Origin: Tenggerimyces flavus
GTDB lineage: Bacteria > Actinomycetota > Actinomycetes > Propionibacteriales > Actinopolymorphaceae
Assembly (NCBI RefSeq): GCF_016907715.1
Contig: NZ_JAFBCM010000001.1
Location: forward strand, 7,913,420-7,977,419
DNA: 64,000 nt
Reading direction: 5' to 3'
Shown here: positions 7,776 to 15,583 of the stretch, one piece after another
Numbering within the stretch: position 1 is the stretch's first letter
Layout: the number at the start of each line of letters is the position of its first letter
Translations under genes and position numbers: made by a program
The notes under the pieces: model-generated
Database searches by the model: none
Told to the model about the DNA's origin: nothing
What the model saw: only the letters and a program-made list of their open reading frames with translations

Positions 7776-8411
7776 TCACCGTCTGGCCGTGTAGTCGAGA
7801 GTCCGGGTGGCCTCGTACATCGGCTCGGTGATCCGGTCCTCCTGGCCCTCCCAGTAGTAGCCACCGACGAGGAAGACCTTCTTCTCGCCGAAGAACGTCT
7901 CGATCACGTACCGGATCCGGCCCTTGTCGGTGTAGGAGTAGCGCACCTCGTACGTCGGCGGGAAGTCCGGCCCGAGGTCGACCCATTCCGAGCTGAGCAG
8001 CTGGTAGTTCGGCAGACCGGAGTTCTTCTCCTGATGGGCGGCCGCGGCCTCCTCCGGCGTCTTCTCCGGCAGGTCGGCGCGAATCCGCAGGTTGAGCTCC
8101 TCGGACGGGTCGTGGAAGTCGCGCCAGAGCTCGGCCTTGACCAGCTCGCGCCAGCCGTCGGGGATCTGGACGTCGACCGTTCCGCGCCCCGAGCCGTCGA
8201 GGTGCTTCCCGGTGAACGTGAACGCGACCGTCTGCAGCGGCGGCTCGACCTCGACGTACGAGGCGTCCTGCGCAGGCGGGGAGGAGAGGAACGGGATGCC
8301 GAGGGCGCCGAGCAGGTCGCGTACGCCGTACACCCCGCCGGAGACGCCGATGACGAGCCCGGACGCGAGCGCCGCGGCCAGCACGAGCACCACGACCCGC
8401 CTCGTCATCAT
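7776..8411 (-). CDS. Secreted or membrane-anchored sensor-like paralogue 1
   Basis: 211 residues, first gene of the paralogue operon. The signal or anchor helix (RRVVVLVLAAALASGLVIGV) is followed directly by a short spacer instead of a Pro-rich linker. The shared domain has VDVQIPDGWREL, W-R-D-F-H-DP, LNLRIR, Y-E-V-R-Y-S-Y, I-R-Y-V-I-E-T-F-F, and ends W-E-G-Q-E-D-R-I-T-E-P. It starts with two ATG codons at 8406-8411 behind GGGGAAGG. The absence of a linker separates it from its three relatives, so it may sit close to the membrane surface. The promoter must lie in 8412-8598, shared divergently with the PspC genes. Confidence 0.75.
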   Translation of the reverse strand: MMTRRVVVLVLAAALASGLVIGVSGGVYGVRDLLGALGIPFLSSPPAQDASYVEVEPPLQTVAFTFTGKHLDGSGRGTVDVQIPDGWRELVKAELWRDFHDPSEELNLRIRADLPEKTPEEAAAAHQEKNSGLPNYQLLSSEWVDLGPDFPPTYEVRYSYTDKGRIRYVIETFFGEKKVFLVGGYYWEGQEDRITEPMYEATRTLDYTARR

Positions 8412-8598
8412 CGCCTTCCCCCAGCTGCCACCTGCCGACGCCCTCTCCCCCGTACCTATCCCGATGCCTCGGCCCCCAGATTTGTTGCCCGTAGCTCAGG
8501 GGGACCCTTACTCACCCCTGGTTATAGGCACGATCGGGAGCGACCGGAGGGACTGAACCGTCCATCTGGTGACCGAAAGACAACGAAAGGATCTCATC

Positions 8599-8781
8599 AT
8601 GGCGAGCTTGGTGCGTCCCCGCCGCGACAAGGTGATCGCCGGTGTGTGCTCCGGGATCGCCCGCCGCTACGGCTGGTCACCGAACGCCGTTCGGCTGGCC
8701 TTCATCATTTCCTGCCTCCTGCCGGGACCGCAGGTACTGCTCTACATCGCGCTCTGGATCTTCATCCCGAAGGAGTCTTGA
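8599..8781 (+). CDS. PspC domain protein, tandem copy 1
   Basis: 60 residues forming a single PspC domain: VRPRRDKVIAGVCSGIARRYG (cytoplasmic part) and one membrane helix AFIISCLLPGPQVLLYIALWIFIP. PspC proteins in gram-positives act in envelope-stress sensing. The ATG at 8599 follows AAGGA with 8 nt spacing, so the longer frame starting upstream is not needed. The next gene starts 2 bp after its stop and codes for a near copy, indicating tandem duplication and one transcript. Confidence 0.9.
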   Translation: MASLVRPRRDKVIAGVCSGIARRYGWSPNAVRLAFIISCLLPGPQVLLYIALWIFIPKES

Positions 8782-8783
8782 TC

Positions 8784-8984
8784 ATGGCCTCGCTCAGCCG
8801 TCCCCGTCACGGCCGCGTCTTCGCCGGCGTGTGCGCCGGACTGGCGCACCGGTTCGGCATCTCGCCGCTGGCCGTACGGATCCTGTTCCTGCTGTCTTGC
8901 CTGCTGCCGGGACCGCAGATCCTGTTCTACCTGGCCGCGTGGGTGCTGATCCCGTCCGAGAACCGGATGCGCGCGGCCTACTGA
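8784..8984 (+). CDS. PspC domain protein, tandem copy 2
   Basis: 66 residues, closely matching the preceding gene: MASLSRPRHGRVFAGVCAGLAHRFG versus MASLVRPRRDKVIAGVCSGIARRYG, then the membrane helix ILFLLSCLLPGPQILFYLAAWVLIP. The segment C-L-L-P-G-P-Q is identical in both, which points to duplication. It starts 2 bp after copy 1. Its last 7 bp overlap the convergent HAAS gene on the other strand. Predicted single-pass envelope-stress protein. Confidence 0.9.
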   Translation: MASLSRPRHGRVFAGVCAGLAHRFGISPLAVRILFLLSCLLPGPQILFYLAAWVLIPSENRMRAAY

Positions 8985-9943
8985 CCCTCGGGAGTCTCGG
9001 GAGTCTTGGAAGTCAGCGTCAGGGAGGGCGCCACCGGTTTGATCACCGCGGTGAACGGAATCGTGGCGTCCTCCTTGCACTCGCCGAGCTCGTCGTAGGT
9101 GATCAGGGGCCGCGGGTACTGGTTGTCCAGCGCGAACTCGCCCGTCACGTTGCACGTCTCCCGCGCCAGCTCGATCGGCATCCCGTCCTGGTCGAACAGG
9201 TACACGTTCGGAAGCGGCTTGCCGTCCTGGTCGAACGCGTAGATGTTCATGATCGGCCCGCCGTTCGACCCGACCAGGTTGCCGTTGCTCGGCTCGGCAG
9301 CATGAGCCTCGTTGTAGTCCGGCAGTTGGACGTCCGCTCGATAGCCGAACGCGAGCACGCTCAGCCCGATCAGCGCCGCGATGTTCACCGGGACCAGCAG
9401 CAGCATCCATCGCCGGCCGCGCCTGTTCGCCATGACGCGCCCGAACCCGACCGACACGGCGATCGAGGCGAGGATGACCACGAGCCCCATCCAGCCGTCG
9501 TCGGTCCGGAGGCTCGGCAGCGGCGACATCGTCTGCTGGTCGGTGAAGCCCATCGACAACGCGAAGCCGAGCAGCCAGCCCCGCAGCACCCACCAGCCAA
9601 CGCGGACGGTCGGCCAGGACTCGTGCAGCCGCGACAGCCGCGGGTGCTCACGCAGCCGCTGGTAGCGGCTGGCCCACCTCCGGCGCAGGGTCGGCTTCCA
9701 CGGCGTACGGGTCGGCACCTCGAAGCCGGCCGCCGCGCGCAGCTCCCCCGCGTACACCTCGGGCAGCCCGAGCCGGTCGATCAGCGCGTGCTCGTCCACC
9801 CCTTCGGGGAACTCCGCGTTGATCTCGGCCAGATGGCCACGGAGGTCCTGGATCAGCTCCTCGACCTCGTCAGCCGGCAGGTCGGCCAGCGCGTCACGTA
9901 CCCGCAGTTCGTACGACACCAGGTCCACCCCGTACGTGTTCAT
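8978..9943 (-). CDS. HAAS domain membrane protein, PadR partner
   Basis: 321 residues. The N-terminal ~75 residues form a HAAS-type helical domain (YELRVRDALADLPADEVEELIQDLRGHLAEI, then LGLPEVYAGELRAAAG). Membrane helices follow at about 117-135, 150-168 and 178-198. The C-terminal ~110 residues are predicted outside the membrane, with a repeated motif FDQDGKPLPNVYLFDQDGMPI and two cysteines (ETCN, ELGEC). Its ATG overlaps the PadR stop (ATGA), the classic PadR-HAAS arrangement in which the regulator controls its membrane partner. The extracellular domain is larger than in most HAAS proteins. Confidence 0.8.
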   Translation of the reverse strand: MNTYGVDLVSYELRVRDALADLPADEVEELIQDLRGHLAEINAEFPEGVDEHALIDRLGLPEVYAGELRAAAGFEVPTRTPWKPTLRRRWASRYQRLREHPRLSRLHESWPTVRVGWWVLRGWLLGFALSMGFTDQQTMSPLPSLRTDDGWMGLVVILASIAVSVGFGRVMANRRGRRWMLLLVPVNIAALIGLSVLAFGYRADVQLPDYNEAHAAEPSNGNLVGSNGGPIMNIYAFDQDGKPLPNVYLFDQDGMPIELARETCNVTGEFALDNQYPRPLITYDELGECKEDATIPFTAVIKPVAPSLTLTSKTPETPEGQ

Positions 9944-10263
9944 CGATCCTCCGCAAGCAGGCCGCCCAGGGCGGCAGCGAACTCATGCCAGGTCTTCGTC
10001 GACTCCACCAACTGGTCCCGCCCCCGGGGGTTCAGGCTGTAGTACTTGCGGTGCGGGCCTTCGAGGCTGGGCTCGACGTACGACGTCAGCAGCCCCGCGT
10101 TGTAGAGGCGGCGCAAGGTCCCGTAGACGGACGCGTCCGCGACCTCGTCCAGGCCAGCGGCCCGGAGCCGGCGGAGCACGTCGTAGCCGTAACCGTCGGA
10201 CTCTCGAAGGACGGCGAGCACCGCCACATCGAGCACTCCCTTGAGGAGCTGGCTCTGATCCAC
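9940..10263 (-). CDS. PadR family transcriptional regulator
   Basis: 107 residues covering a full PadR winged helix: [32 protein letters not shown], then the recognition part [40 protein letters not shown], which is the diagnostic PadR motif (G-P-x-R-K-Y-Y). The short C-terminal helix for dimerisation is present. It starts with GTG at 10261-10263. It is translationally coupled to the HAAS gene, and a palindrome typical for the family lies 12 bp upstream of its start (10275-10293), so autoregulation is likely. Confidence 0.92.
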   Translation of the reverse strand: MDQSQLLKGVLDVAVLAVLRESDGYGYDVLRRLRAAGLDEVADASVYGTLRRLYNAGLLTSYVEPSLEGPHRKYYSLNPRGRDQLVESTKTWHEFAAALGGLLAEDR

Positions 10264-10274
10264 AGGCCGGACAC

Positions 10275-10293
10275 TACTACGTTAAGTGGAGTA
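10275..10293. promoter_or_regulatory. Putative PadR operator
   Basis: Sequence TACTACGTTAAGTGGAGTA has TACT/AGTA ends in inverted orientation around an AT-richer centre, similar to PadR boxes of the ATAC/GTAT type. It lies 12 bp before the PadR GTG and 63 bp before the adenosine deaminase ATG, so it could affect both divergent genes. No binding data; assignment is from position and symmetry. Confidence 0.5.
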
Positions 10294-10355
10294 CCGCACG
10301 CGTGGGAACGGCGGGGCGCCACACGCTCGGGCGGCTTCGGGAGGATGATCAGATC

Positions 10356-11471
10356 ATGACGTTGAGTCAGCAGGAGATCGCCCGAGCGCCCAAGGTGGTC
10401 CTGCACGACCATCTGGACGGTGGTTTGCGGCCTGCCACGGTCGTCGAGCTCGCCGCCGAGATCGGCCATCAGCTACCCAGCGCCGACGCCGCCTCGCTCG
10501 GCCGCTGGTTCCAGGAATCCTCCGACTCCGGTTCGCTCGAGCGCTACCTCGAGACGTTCGACCACACCGTCGCCGTGATGCAGCAGAAGGACGCGATCGC
10601 CAGGGTCGCCGCGGAGTGCGTCGAGGACCTCGCGAACGACGGTGTCGTCTACGCCGAGGTGCGGTATGCGCCGGAGCAGCACCTCGAGGGCGGGCTCACG
10701 CTGGGCGAGGTCGTCGAGGCAGTACGGGACGGCTTCGCGATCGGCGAGCGCCGCGCCGGGGCGGCCGGGCGCCAGATCGTGGTCCGCCAGCTGCTCACCG
10801 CGATGCGGCACGCCGCCCGGTCGATGGAGATCGCCGAGCTCGCCGTGCACTACCGCGACCAGGGCGTCGTCGGCTTCGACATCGCCGGCGCCGAGGCGGG
10901 CTACCCGCCCACCCGGCACATCGACGCGTTCGAGTACCTGCAGCGGGAGAACGCGCACTTCACGATCCACGCGGGCGAGGGGTTCGGGCTGCCCTCGATC
11001 TGGCAGGCGTTGCAGTGGTGCGGCGCCGACCGGCTCGGCCACGGCGTACGAATCATCGACGACATCGAGGTCGCGCCGGACGGCTCGGTGCAGCTCGGAC
11101 GGCTGGCGGCGTACGTTCGCGACAAGCGGGTCCCGTTGGAGATGTGCCCGACCTCGAACATCCAGACCGGCGCCGCGAAGTCGATCGAGGAGCATCCGAT
11201 CGGCCTGCTGACCCGGCTGCGGTTCCGGGTGACGGTCAACACCGACAACCGGTTGATGAGCGACACCTCGATGACCAAGGAGCTGCACCGGCTCTGCGAG
11301 GCGTTCGGGTACGGGCTGTCTGACCTGCAGTGGTTCGCGGTGAACGCGATGAAGAGCGCGTTCCTGCCGTTCGACCGGCGGCTCGCGTTGATCAACGACG
11401 TGATCAAGCCGGGGTACTCGGCGCTGACCGCGGAGCGCGCGTTCGCGCAGATGCAGACCGGACGGGCGTGA
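10356..11471 (+). CDS. add: Adenosine deaminase
   Basis: A 371-residue enzyme that deaminates adenosine and deoxyadenosine to inosine forms. Metal and catalytic motifs are visible: [13 protein letters not shown] (H-x-H), the general-acid region HAGEGFG (His and Glu), a LGHGVRI helix, and [14 protein letters not shown] with the metal aspartate. [11 protein letters not shown] and the C-terminal NAMKSAF complete the family pattern. Length matches bacterial Add. GGAGG lies about 11 nt before the ATG, a slightly long spacing. It stands away from the nucleoside operon at 19.8-26.7 kb but belongs to the same purine and pyrimidine salvage route. Confidence 0.95.
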   Translation: MTLSQQEIARAPKVVLHDHLDGGLRPATVVELAAEIGHQLPSADAASLGRWFQESSDSGSLERYLETFDHTVAVMQQKDAIARVAAECVEDLANDGVVYAEVRYAPEQHLEGGLTLGEVVEAVRDGFAIGERRAGAAGRQIVVRQLLTAMRHAARSMEIAELAVHYRDQGVVGFDIAGAEAGYPPTRHIDAFEYLQRENAHFTIHAGEGFGLPSIWQALQWCGADRLGHGVRIIDDIEVAPDGSVQLGRLAAYVRDKRVPLEMCPTSNIQTGAAKSIEEHPIGLLTRLRFRVTVNTDNRLMSDTSMTKELHRLCEAFGYGLSDLQWFAVNAMKSAFLPFDRRLALINDVIKPGYSALTAERAFAQMQTGRA

Positions 11472-11537
11472 CAACGGGCCCCACCGAGGCGCATGCTGGA
11501 GGGCGGGGAAGGGGCTCGTCTACGAGGAGGTCGCGGC

Positions 11538-11876
11538 GTGGCCTCGCCACGGATGTTCGACTGGCTCGGCCAGGCGATGCGTCGTGGGTCCGATCCCTCC
11601 GATCCGGACAAGGGCCCGAACGTTCCGGGCACACGTCCGCTCGAGGTGCTCGTGGAGGACCTGCGCCGCCTGGGCCGGGAGGGTGTGCGCGTCCAGACCG
11701 ATCAGCGCGTGGCCGCCCGCGCGTTCCATCTGCACGCGGCAGCGATGGCGTACGACGACACGCTGCTGCTCGCGGCGGACGCGCTGGGCGTCTCGACCGC
11801 CGCGCGGCCGCCGTTGTCGAACATCGCCCGGCTCGATCTCGAGGTCGAGCTGGCGCGGGCCGGTTTGCGCTGGTGA
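11538..11876 (+). CDS. Conserved hypothetical protein, 112 aa
   Basis: Small helical protein without signal or membrane segments. After a flexible N-terminus (about 35 residues) it contains RPLEVLVEDLRRLGREGVRV, then a helical pair ending LLLAADALGVSTAARPPLSNIARLDLEVELARAGLRW. The GTG at 11538 has AGGAGG at 8 nt spacing; the longer frame from 11493 lacks such a site. It lies 66 bp behind add in the same direction and may be on the same transcript. The family has no function known to me. Confidence 0.75.
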   Translation: MASPRMFDWLGQAMRRGSDPSDPDKGPNVPGTRPLEVLVEDLRRLGREGVRVQTDQRVAARAFHLHAAAMAYDDTLLLAADALGVSTAARPPLSNIARLDLEVELARAGLRW

Positions 11877-11883
11877 CGCCCAT

Positions 11884-12639
11884 CTAGAGGAGCGTGTTGC
11901 GGCCCCAGCCGTTGCGGAGCCGTACGGCTGCCACGACGGCGGCGACGGCCGCGAACGCGAGCAGGATCGCCGACGCCGCCAGCGTCGCTTTGCCGTCACC
12001 GTCGGTCGCGGACCGGAGCGCCTCCATCGCCCAGTAGCCCGGCCAGACGGGTGCGATCGCGCGAGCCCAGTCGGGCATCGCGGACAGGGGAACGAGCGCG
12101 CCGCTGAGGCCGGCGATGACCGTGGATCCGATGTCGACGACCGCGCTGAACTGAGCCATGCTCTTCACCGTCATCGCGATCGCGGCACCCAGGCAGAGGA
12201 TCGTGATCGCCCAGACGACGTTCGCGAACAGCAGCAGGCCGGGGCTCGCGATCCGCAGCCCGAGCACAGTCGCGCCGAGGGTGATGAGAATCGCCTGCTG
12301 GAGAAGGAGGAACGCGATGACGGGAATCGCCTTGCCCACAAGGAGTTCGTGCACACCCGCGGGCGTGGCGCGGAGCCGGTCGAGGGTGTTCCACCGGCGT
12401 TCGGTCAGGATCGAGGCGCCGACGATCGACATGCCGAGCAGGCTGAACATCACCAGGTAGCCGAGAACGACCTGCGTCGTTCCGCGCGCCCGATCGCCCA
12501 TGGCGGCGACGAAGAGCGGCTGAATCAGCAACACCAGCAGGACCGGCTGGGTCACGCGGCCGATGAGCGGGCCGGGGTCGCGGCCGAAGAGCGTGAAGTT
12601 GTTGACGACGAGCGGGAGTGTGCGCTCAAGGGGCGACAT
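11884..12639 (-). CDS. ABC-2 type exporter permease
   Basis: 251 residues with about six membrane helices. The ABC-2 signature region TERRWNTLDRLRATPAGVHELLVGKAI lies near residue 85-115, followed by FANVVWAITILCLGAAIA and the closing ALVPLSAMPDWARAIAPVWPGYWAMEAL, typical of drug or lipid exporters (DrrB-like). The ATG at 12637-12639 lies inside the 3' end of the ATPase gene, giving a 14-bp overlap and coupling. Controlled with the ATPase from the TetR-operator region. Substrate unknown; a drug or antibiotic efflux role is inferred from the TetR neighbour. Confidence 0.88.
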   Translation of the reverse strand: MSPLERTLPLVVNNFTLFGRDPGPLIGRVTQPVLLVLLIQPLFVAAMGDRARGTTQVVLGYLVMFSLLGMSIVGASILTERRWNTLDRLRATPAGVHELLVGKAIPVIAFLLLQQAILITLGATVLGLRIASPGLLLFANVVWAITILCLGAAIAMTVKSMAQFSAVVDIGSTVIAGLSGALVPLSAMPDWARAIAPVWPGYWAMEALRSATDGDGKATLAASAILLAFAAVAAVVAAVRLRNGWGRNTLL

Positions 12640-13480
12640 GGTCACCTTCCAGGGCGTGGTAGAGGTCGTCAAGCGAGGGTTGACGTACGTCGATCCCCTT
12701 GAGCGGAAGGCGTTGCGCCAGCAGCTCGGCGAGCGCGCCGGAGGGGTCTTTGGAGCGGATCACCCGTTCCTCGCCGTTCGTCAGCACGACCTGGACGTCG
12801 GTCGGGAGGCCGGCGAGGAGCTCCTGCTGGGTGCCGCGTGCGATGACTTTCCCCTTGCTGGCAACGGCGATCGTGGCGTCGAGGTCGGCGAGCTCGGGCA
12901 GGTAGTGCGTGGTGTAGCAGACCGCGGCGCCGTCCGCGGCGCACTGGCGGACGAGCTGGAGGAGCGCCCGCCTCGTCCCCGGATCGGCGCCGGCCGTCGG
13001 CTCGTCGAGCAGCAGCAGTCGTGGCCGGTGGATCAGCGCGGTGGCCGCCTGCGTACGGCGCTTCTGCCCGCCGGACAGGTAGCCGACCTGGCGGTCGATC
13101 ACCTCCTCCAGGCCCAATGCGGCGCTCGTCTCGTCGATCGCAGCGCTCATGCGTTTGCCACGCAGGCCCGCGAGGCCGGCGAACAGGCGGAGGTTCTCGC
13201 GGACGGTGAGCGAGATGTAGAGGCTGATCTCCTGGGGCGCGAGGCCGACCCGTTCGCGGACCTGGACCGACCGCGCGGCGGTATCGATGCCGTCGACTTT
13301 GACCGTCCCCGAGTCGGCCTTGGTGAGGCCGGCCACGATCTCGACGAACGTGGTCTTGCCGGCGCCGTTGTGGCCGACCAGCCCGACGATCTCGCCGGCG
13401 TCGATGCGCAGGTCGAACCCGTCGAGGGCCTGGACGTCGCCGAACCGCCTGCGGACGTCCCGTGCCTCGAGAACCGCCAT
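12626..13480 (-). CDS. ABC exporter ATP-binding protein
   Basis: 284 residues. The nucleotide-binding domain has Walker A GHNGAGKTT, Q-loop LAPQEIS, signature LSGGQKRR, Walker B LLLLDEPTAGADP and the H-loop TTHY. The C-terminal ~70 residues form the small extra domain of DrrA-type ATPases (TNGEERVIRS and the closing QPSLDDLYHALEG). It begins 54 bp from the divergent TetR gene; the shared region holds three operator-like repeats. Together with the overlapping permease it forms a two-gene exporter, probably induced by the TetR ligand. Confidence 0.93.
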   Translation of the reverse strand: MAVLEARDVRRRFGDVQALDGFDLRIDAGEIVGLVGHNGAGKTTFVEIVAGLTKADSGTVKVDGIDTAARSVQVRERVGLAPQEISLYISLTVRENLRLFAGLAGLRGKRMSAAIDETSAALGLEEVIDRQVGYLSGGQKRRTQAATALIHRPRLLLLDEPTAGADPGTRRALLQLVRQCAADGAAVCYTTHYLPELADLDATIAVASKGKVIARGTQQELLAGLPTDVQVVLTNGEERVIRSKDPSGALAELLAQRLPLKGIDVRQPSLDDLYHALEGDHVAP

Positions 13481-13495
13481 GTCACCAGCCTCTCT

Positions 13496-13530
13496 TACAC
13501 CGTATTTACACTGTATAGATCTACACTGTA
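13496..13530. promoter_or_regulatory. Triple TetR operator, overlapping the tetR promoter
   Basis: Three copies of the 9-bp palindrome TACACYGTA lie at 13496-13504 (TACACCGTA), 13507-13515 and 13522-13530 (both TACACTGTA), with start-to-start spacing of 11 and 15 bp. The third copy contains TACACT (13522-13527), which ends exactly 7 nt before the tetR GTG and so also fits a leaderless -10 element. Binding here would block both divergent genes. Confidence 0.65.
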
Positions 13531-13534
13531 AATC

Positions 13535-14170
13535 GTGACCGACGTCCGTGACAAGATCCTCGCCGCCGCCCTGGCGATCGCCGACGAGCGCGGCCTGGCC
13601 GCCGTGTCGATGCGCAGCGTGGCCGAACGGGTGGGCCTGAGCGCGATGGCGCTGTACCCGCACGTGTCGAGCAAGGAGGCGCTGCTGGACGGGGTGGTGG
13701 ACCTGCTGCTGGCCGAGCAGCTCCCGGTCCTCGCGGCGCTGCCCGCCGGCGCCGACCACTGGACCCGGCTGCGGGCGATGGCGCAGGGCGTACGGCAGCT
13801 GGCCCGACGGCATCCCAGCGCGTTCTCGCTGCTGCTCGCCCGCCCGTCGGTGACCGCCGACGCGGTGCGGGTCACCGACGGGGTGTACCAGGTGCTGGTG
13901 GACGCCGGGGTGCCGTCCGCCGACGTCGCGCGCGTGGAGCGCCTGGTGTCGACGTTCGCCCTGGGCTTCGCCGCGTCGGAGGTGAACGGCCGCTTCAGCA
14001 AGGGCACGCTGTCGTCCCGCGGCCGGCGAGCCCAGCTACCTGAGGACGCCATCCCCGCCCACTACCGCCTGGCCGAGCACCTGGACCAGCCCATCGACTG
14101 GGACGCCGAGTTCGAAGCCGACCTCGACGACCTCCAAGCGCTCGTCGAGGCCATCGCCACCCGCCCCTAG
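13535..14170 (+). CDS. TetR/AcrR family transcriptional regulator
   Basis: 211 residues. The N-terminal helix-turn-helix (about 5-50) reads KILAAALAIADERGLAAVSMRSVAERVGLSAMALYPHVSSKEALLDGVVD, where the recognition helix SAMALYPHVSSK is characteristic. The C-terminal domain (about 65-200) is of the TetR_C type that binds small hydrophobic ligands. It has no Shine-Dalgarno sequence; a TACACT hexamer 7 nt upstream of the GTG suggests leaderless transcription inside its own operator. It is divergent from the exporter and most likely represses it and itself. Confidence 0.92.
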   Translation: MTDVRDKILAAALAIADERGLAAVSMRSVAERVGLSAMALYPHVSSKEALLDGVVDLLLAEQLPVLAALPAGADHWTRLRAMAQGVRQLARRHPSAFSLLLARPSVTADAVRVTDGVYQVLVDAGVPSADVARVERLVSTFALGFAASEVNGRFSKGTLSSRGRRAQLPEDAIPAHYRLAEHLDQPIDWDAEFEADLDDLQALVEAIATRP

Positions 14171-14521
14171 CGCCTCCCCGAGGACGGCAAATGATCATGT
14201 TTACATGATCAATTGCCGCTCTACGTGGGATACACCGCGCGTAAGGCACCCACTCGCCAGGTAAAGCGGCATCCGGCCCCATCCGCCAGCACCGAAGGAC
14301 CCCACCACTCGAGGTAGCCGGTCGCTCGTGTGGTGGCAGCTTGGTGCCCCGTGGGGGAAATTAACAGTTCGTTCCTTGACGCCGGAATCGCCTGACCAGC
14401 AGTGTCGAAGCTGGGTTGCGGGGACCGTGGGATCCGTGACCAGACGCACGCACCATCCGTTCGTGGCCGCCCGCCCGCGCCCTCGGCGAGCGACCTGTCG
14501 CCCGAGGGAAGGAGCGTCACC
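14171..14521. other. 351-bp gene-free region before the cysteine-rich operon
   Basis: It holds repeat A copy 2 at 14185-14218 and the repeat-associated tail to about 14285, then ordinary-looking sequence with no convincing gene. The open frame that enters from 14402 has no ribosome-binding site and is disregarded in favour of a GTG at 14522. The AT-rich patch around 14350-14380 is the most likely place for the operon promoter, but I could not define -35/-10 boxes. Confidence 0.5.
14185..14218. repeat. Palindrome, repeat family A copy 2 (34 bp)
   Basis: 16-bp arms (14185-14200 and 14203-14218) with one mismatch around a TT spacer. The inner ten bases of each arm equal copy 1, while the outer six are different (CGGCAA instead of GGGCCA) yet remain complementary to their own partner. 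The following ~60 bp again contain GTGGG, TACACC and CCAGGTA segments as in copy 1. Confidence 0.8.
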
Positions 14522-14944
14522 GTGGCCTGTGGTCAGACGTATCTGTGGAGAGGCGAAACCACCTGGTTCTGCTGCGGTCCCGGCTGGGGACCGTGCGGCA
14601 GCGCGGGCGGCGGAGCCTGCGGCGGCTGTCGGTCGGACAGCATGCACGCGGCTTGGCCGAACCCGTACCAGTCCTGCTGGAACATCACCCGCCCCGACCA
14701 GTGCGGCGAGGGCGCGATCCCCCGTCGGGGTTGCGGCTCGGTGATGAACGTACGGCACCAGTGCGGCGCGACCGTGTGCGTCACGATCCGCGACTGCGGC
14801 CCGCGTACGCGCAGCTGGTGCGGCGAGCTCGCGTGCTGCAACGGCGAGTGCCGTTCGAACCGGATCTTCGACATGACGCCCGCCGCGTTCGCCGCGATCG
14901 GCAATCTCAACGCCGGCAAGGCGCCGGTCTGGATCTACGAGTAG
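14522..14944 (+). CDS. Cysteine-rich double-psi beta-barrel (RlpA/expansin-like) protein
   Basis: 140 residues with 16 cysteines, an even number that would allow eight disulfides. A Cys/Gly/Trp-rich N-terminal half (FCCGPGWGPCGSAGGGACGGC) is followed by a barrel-like part: CVTIRDCGPR, then RIFDMTPAAFAAIGNLNAGKAPVWIYE. These match the conserved D-x-GP and DLS-x-AAF-x-x-I motifs of RlpA/expansin barrels. There is no signal peptide, which is odd for a disulfide-rich protein. GTG at 14522 follows AAGGAG at 8 nt. It lies 17 bp upstream of a Tat-exported protein and is followed by a MauE gene, so co-export and disulfide formation outside the cell are plausible but inferred. Confidence 0.7.
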   Translation: MACGQTYLWRGETTWFCCGPGWGPCGSAGGGACGGCRSDSMHAAWPNPYQSCWNITRPDQCGEGAIPRRGCGSVMNVRHQCGATVCVTIRDCGPRTRSWCGELACCNGECRSNRIFDMTPAAFAAIGNLNAGKAPVWIYE

Positions 14945-14961
14945 GGACGGGGGATCCGACC

Positions 14962-15573
14962 ATGACCACAGCCAACATCGACCGCCGGAAGTTCCTCACC
15001 TCGGCCGCCGTCGGCGGGGCCACGATCGTCGGCGCGTCGGCGCTCGGCGGGCTGGACGCCGACGCGGCGTTCGCCGACCCGACCCCGTCGCTCGACCCCG
15101 CGATCTCCAAGTCCTCCTTCGCCGAGGGCGTCGTCCGCCAGGTCAAGGGCTCGCAGGTGCACGTGAAGGGCTCGTACGACAAGGACTACGTCCTCCAGCT
15201 CACGAACGCGACGAGCATCTGGAAGAGCCGCCCGACGACCGCGGCGGCGATCCTGGACGGCGACGGCCTGTACGCGCGCGGCATCCCGATGCCCGACGGC
15301 ACGATCGCCGTCGACGCGGTGTGGGTCAACATCGTCAACCTGTACTGCACGATCAAGGGCATCGGCACCGACAAGATCGACCTGGCGCACGGCCACCACG
15401 CGCTCGTCGGCCGCGTCACGAAGGGCATCACCACGGCGTCGTACCTGCACGGCGGCGCGATCACCGCGAACCTGTCCGGGCTGAAGATCGACCAGCCCGT
15501 CCAGGTGCTCGGGACCTGGCGGCCGGCGGACAACAGCGTGGAGATCGTCCGCATCTCCGTCGGCCACCACTGA
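14962..15573 (+). CDS. Tat-exported protein, DUF5666-like beta-rich domain
   Basis: 203 residues. The N-terminus is a twin-arginine signal: DRRKFLTSAAVGGATIVGAS, followed by a cleavage-like ALGG-x-DADAAFA region. The mature part (about 40-203) is beta-rich, with FAEGVVRQVKGSQVHVKG, a central LYARGIPMPDGTIAVDAVWVNI segment and GRVTKGITTAS near the end, similar to OB-fold/DUF5666-like repeats. It contains just one cysteine (NLYCTIKG). Position between a signal-less Cys-rich protein and a MauE homologue suggests it carries or binds the Cys-rich partner during Tat export, by analogy to methylamine dehydrogenase; this is inference. Confidence 0.75.
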   Translation: MTTANIDRRKFLTSAAVGGATIVGASALGGLDADAAFADPTPSLDPAISKSSFAEGVVRQVKGSQVHVKGSYDKDYVLQLTNATSIWKSRPTTAAAILDGDGLYARGIPMPDGTIAVDAVWVNIVNLYCTIKGIGTDKIDLAHGHHALVGRVTKGITTASYLHGGAITANLSGLKIDQPVQVLGTWRPADNSVEIVRISVGHH

Positions 15574-15583
15574 GGGGGTACGC

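Noticed and set aside
14402-14944. Longer 180-codon version of the cysteine-rich protein
   Set aside because: The added N-terminus has no ribosome-binding site and is not a signal peptide; GTG at 14522 has AAGGAG at 8 nt.
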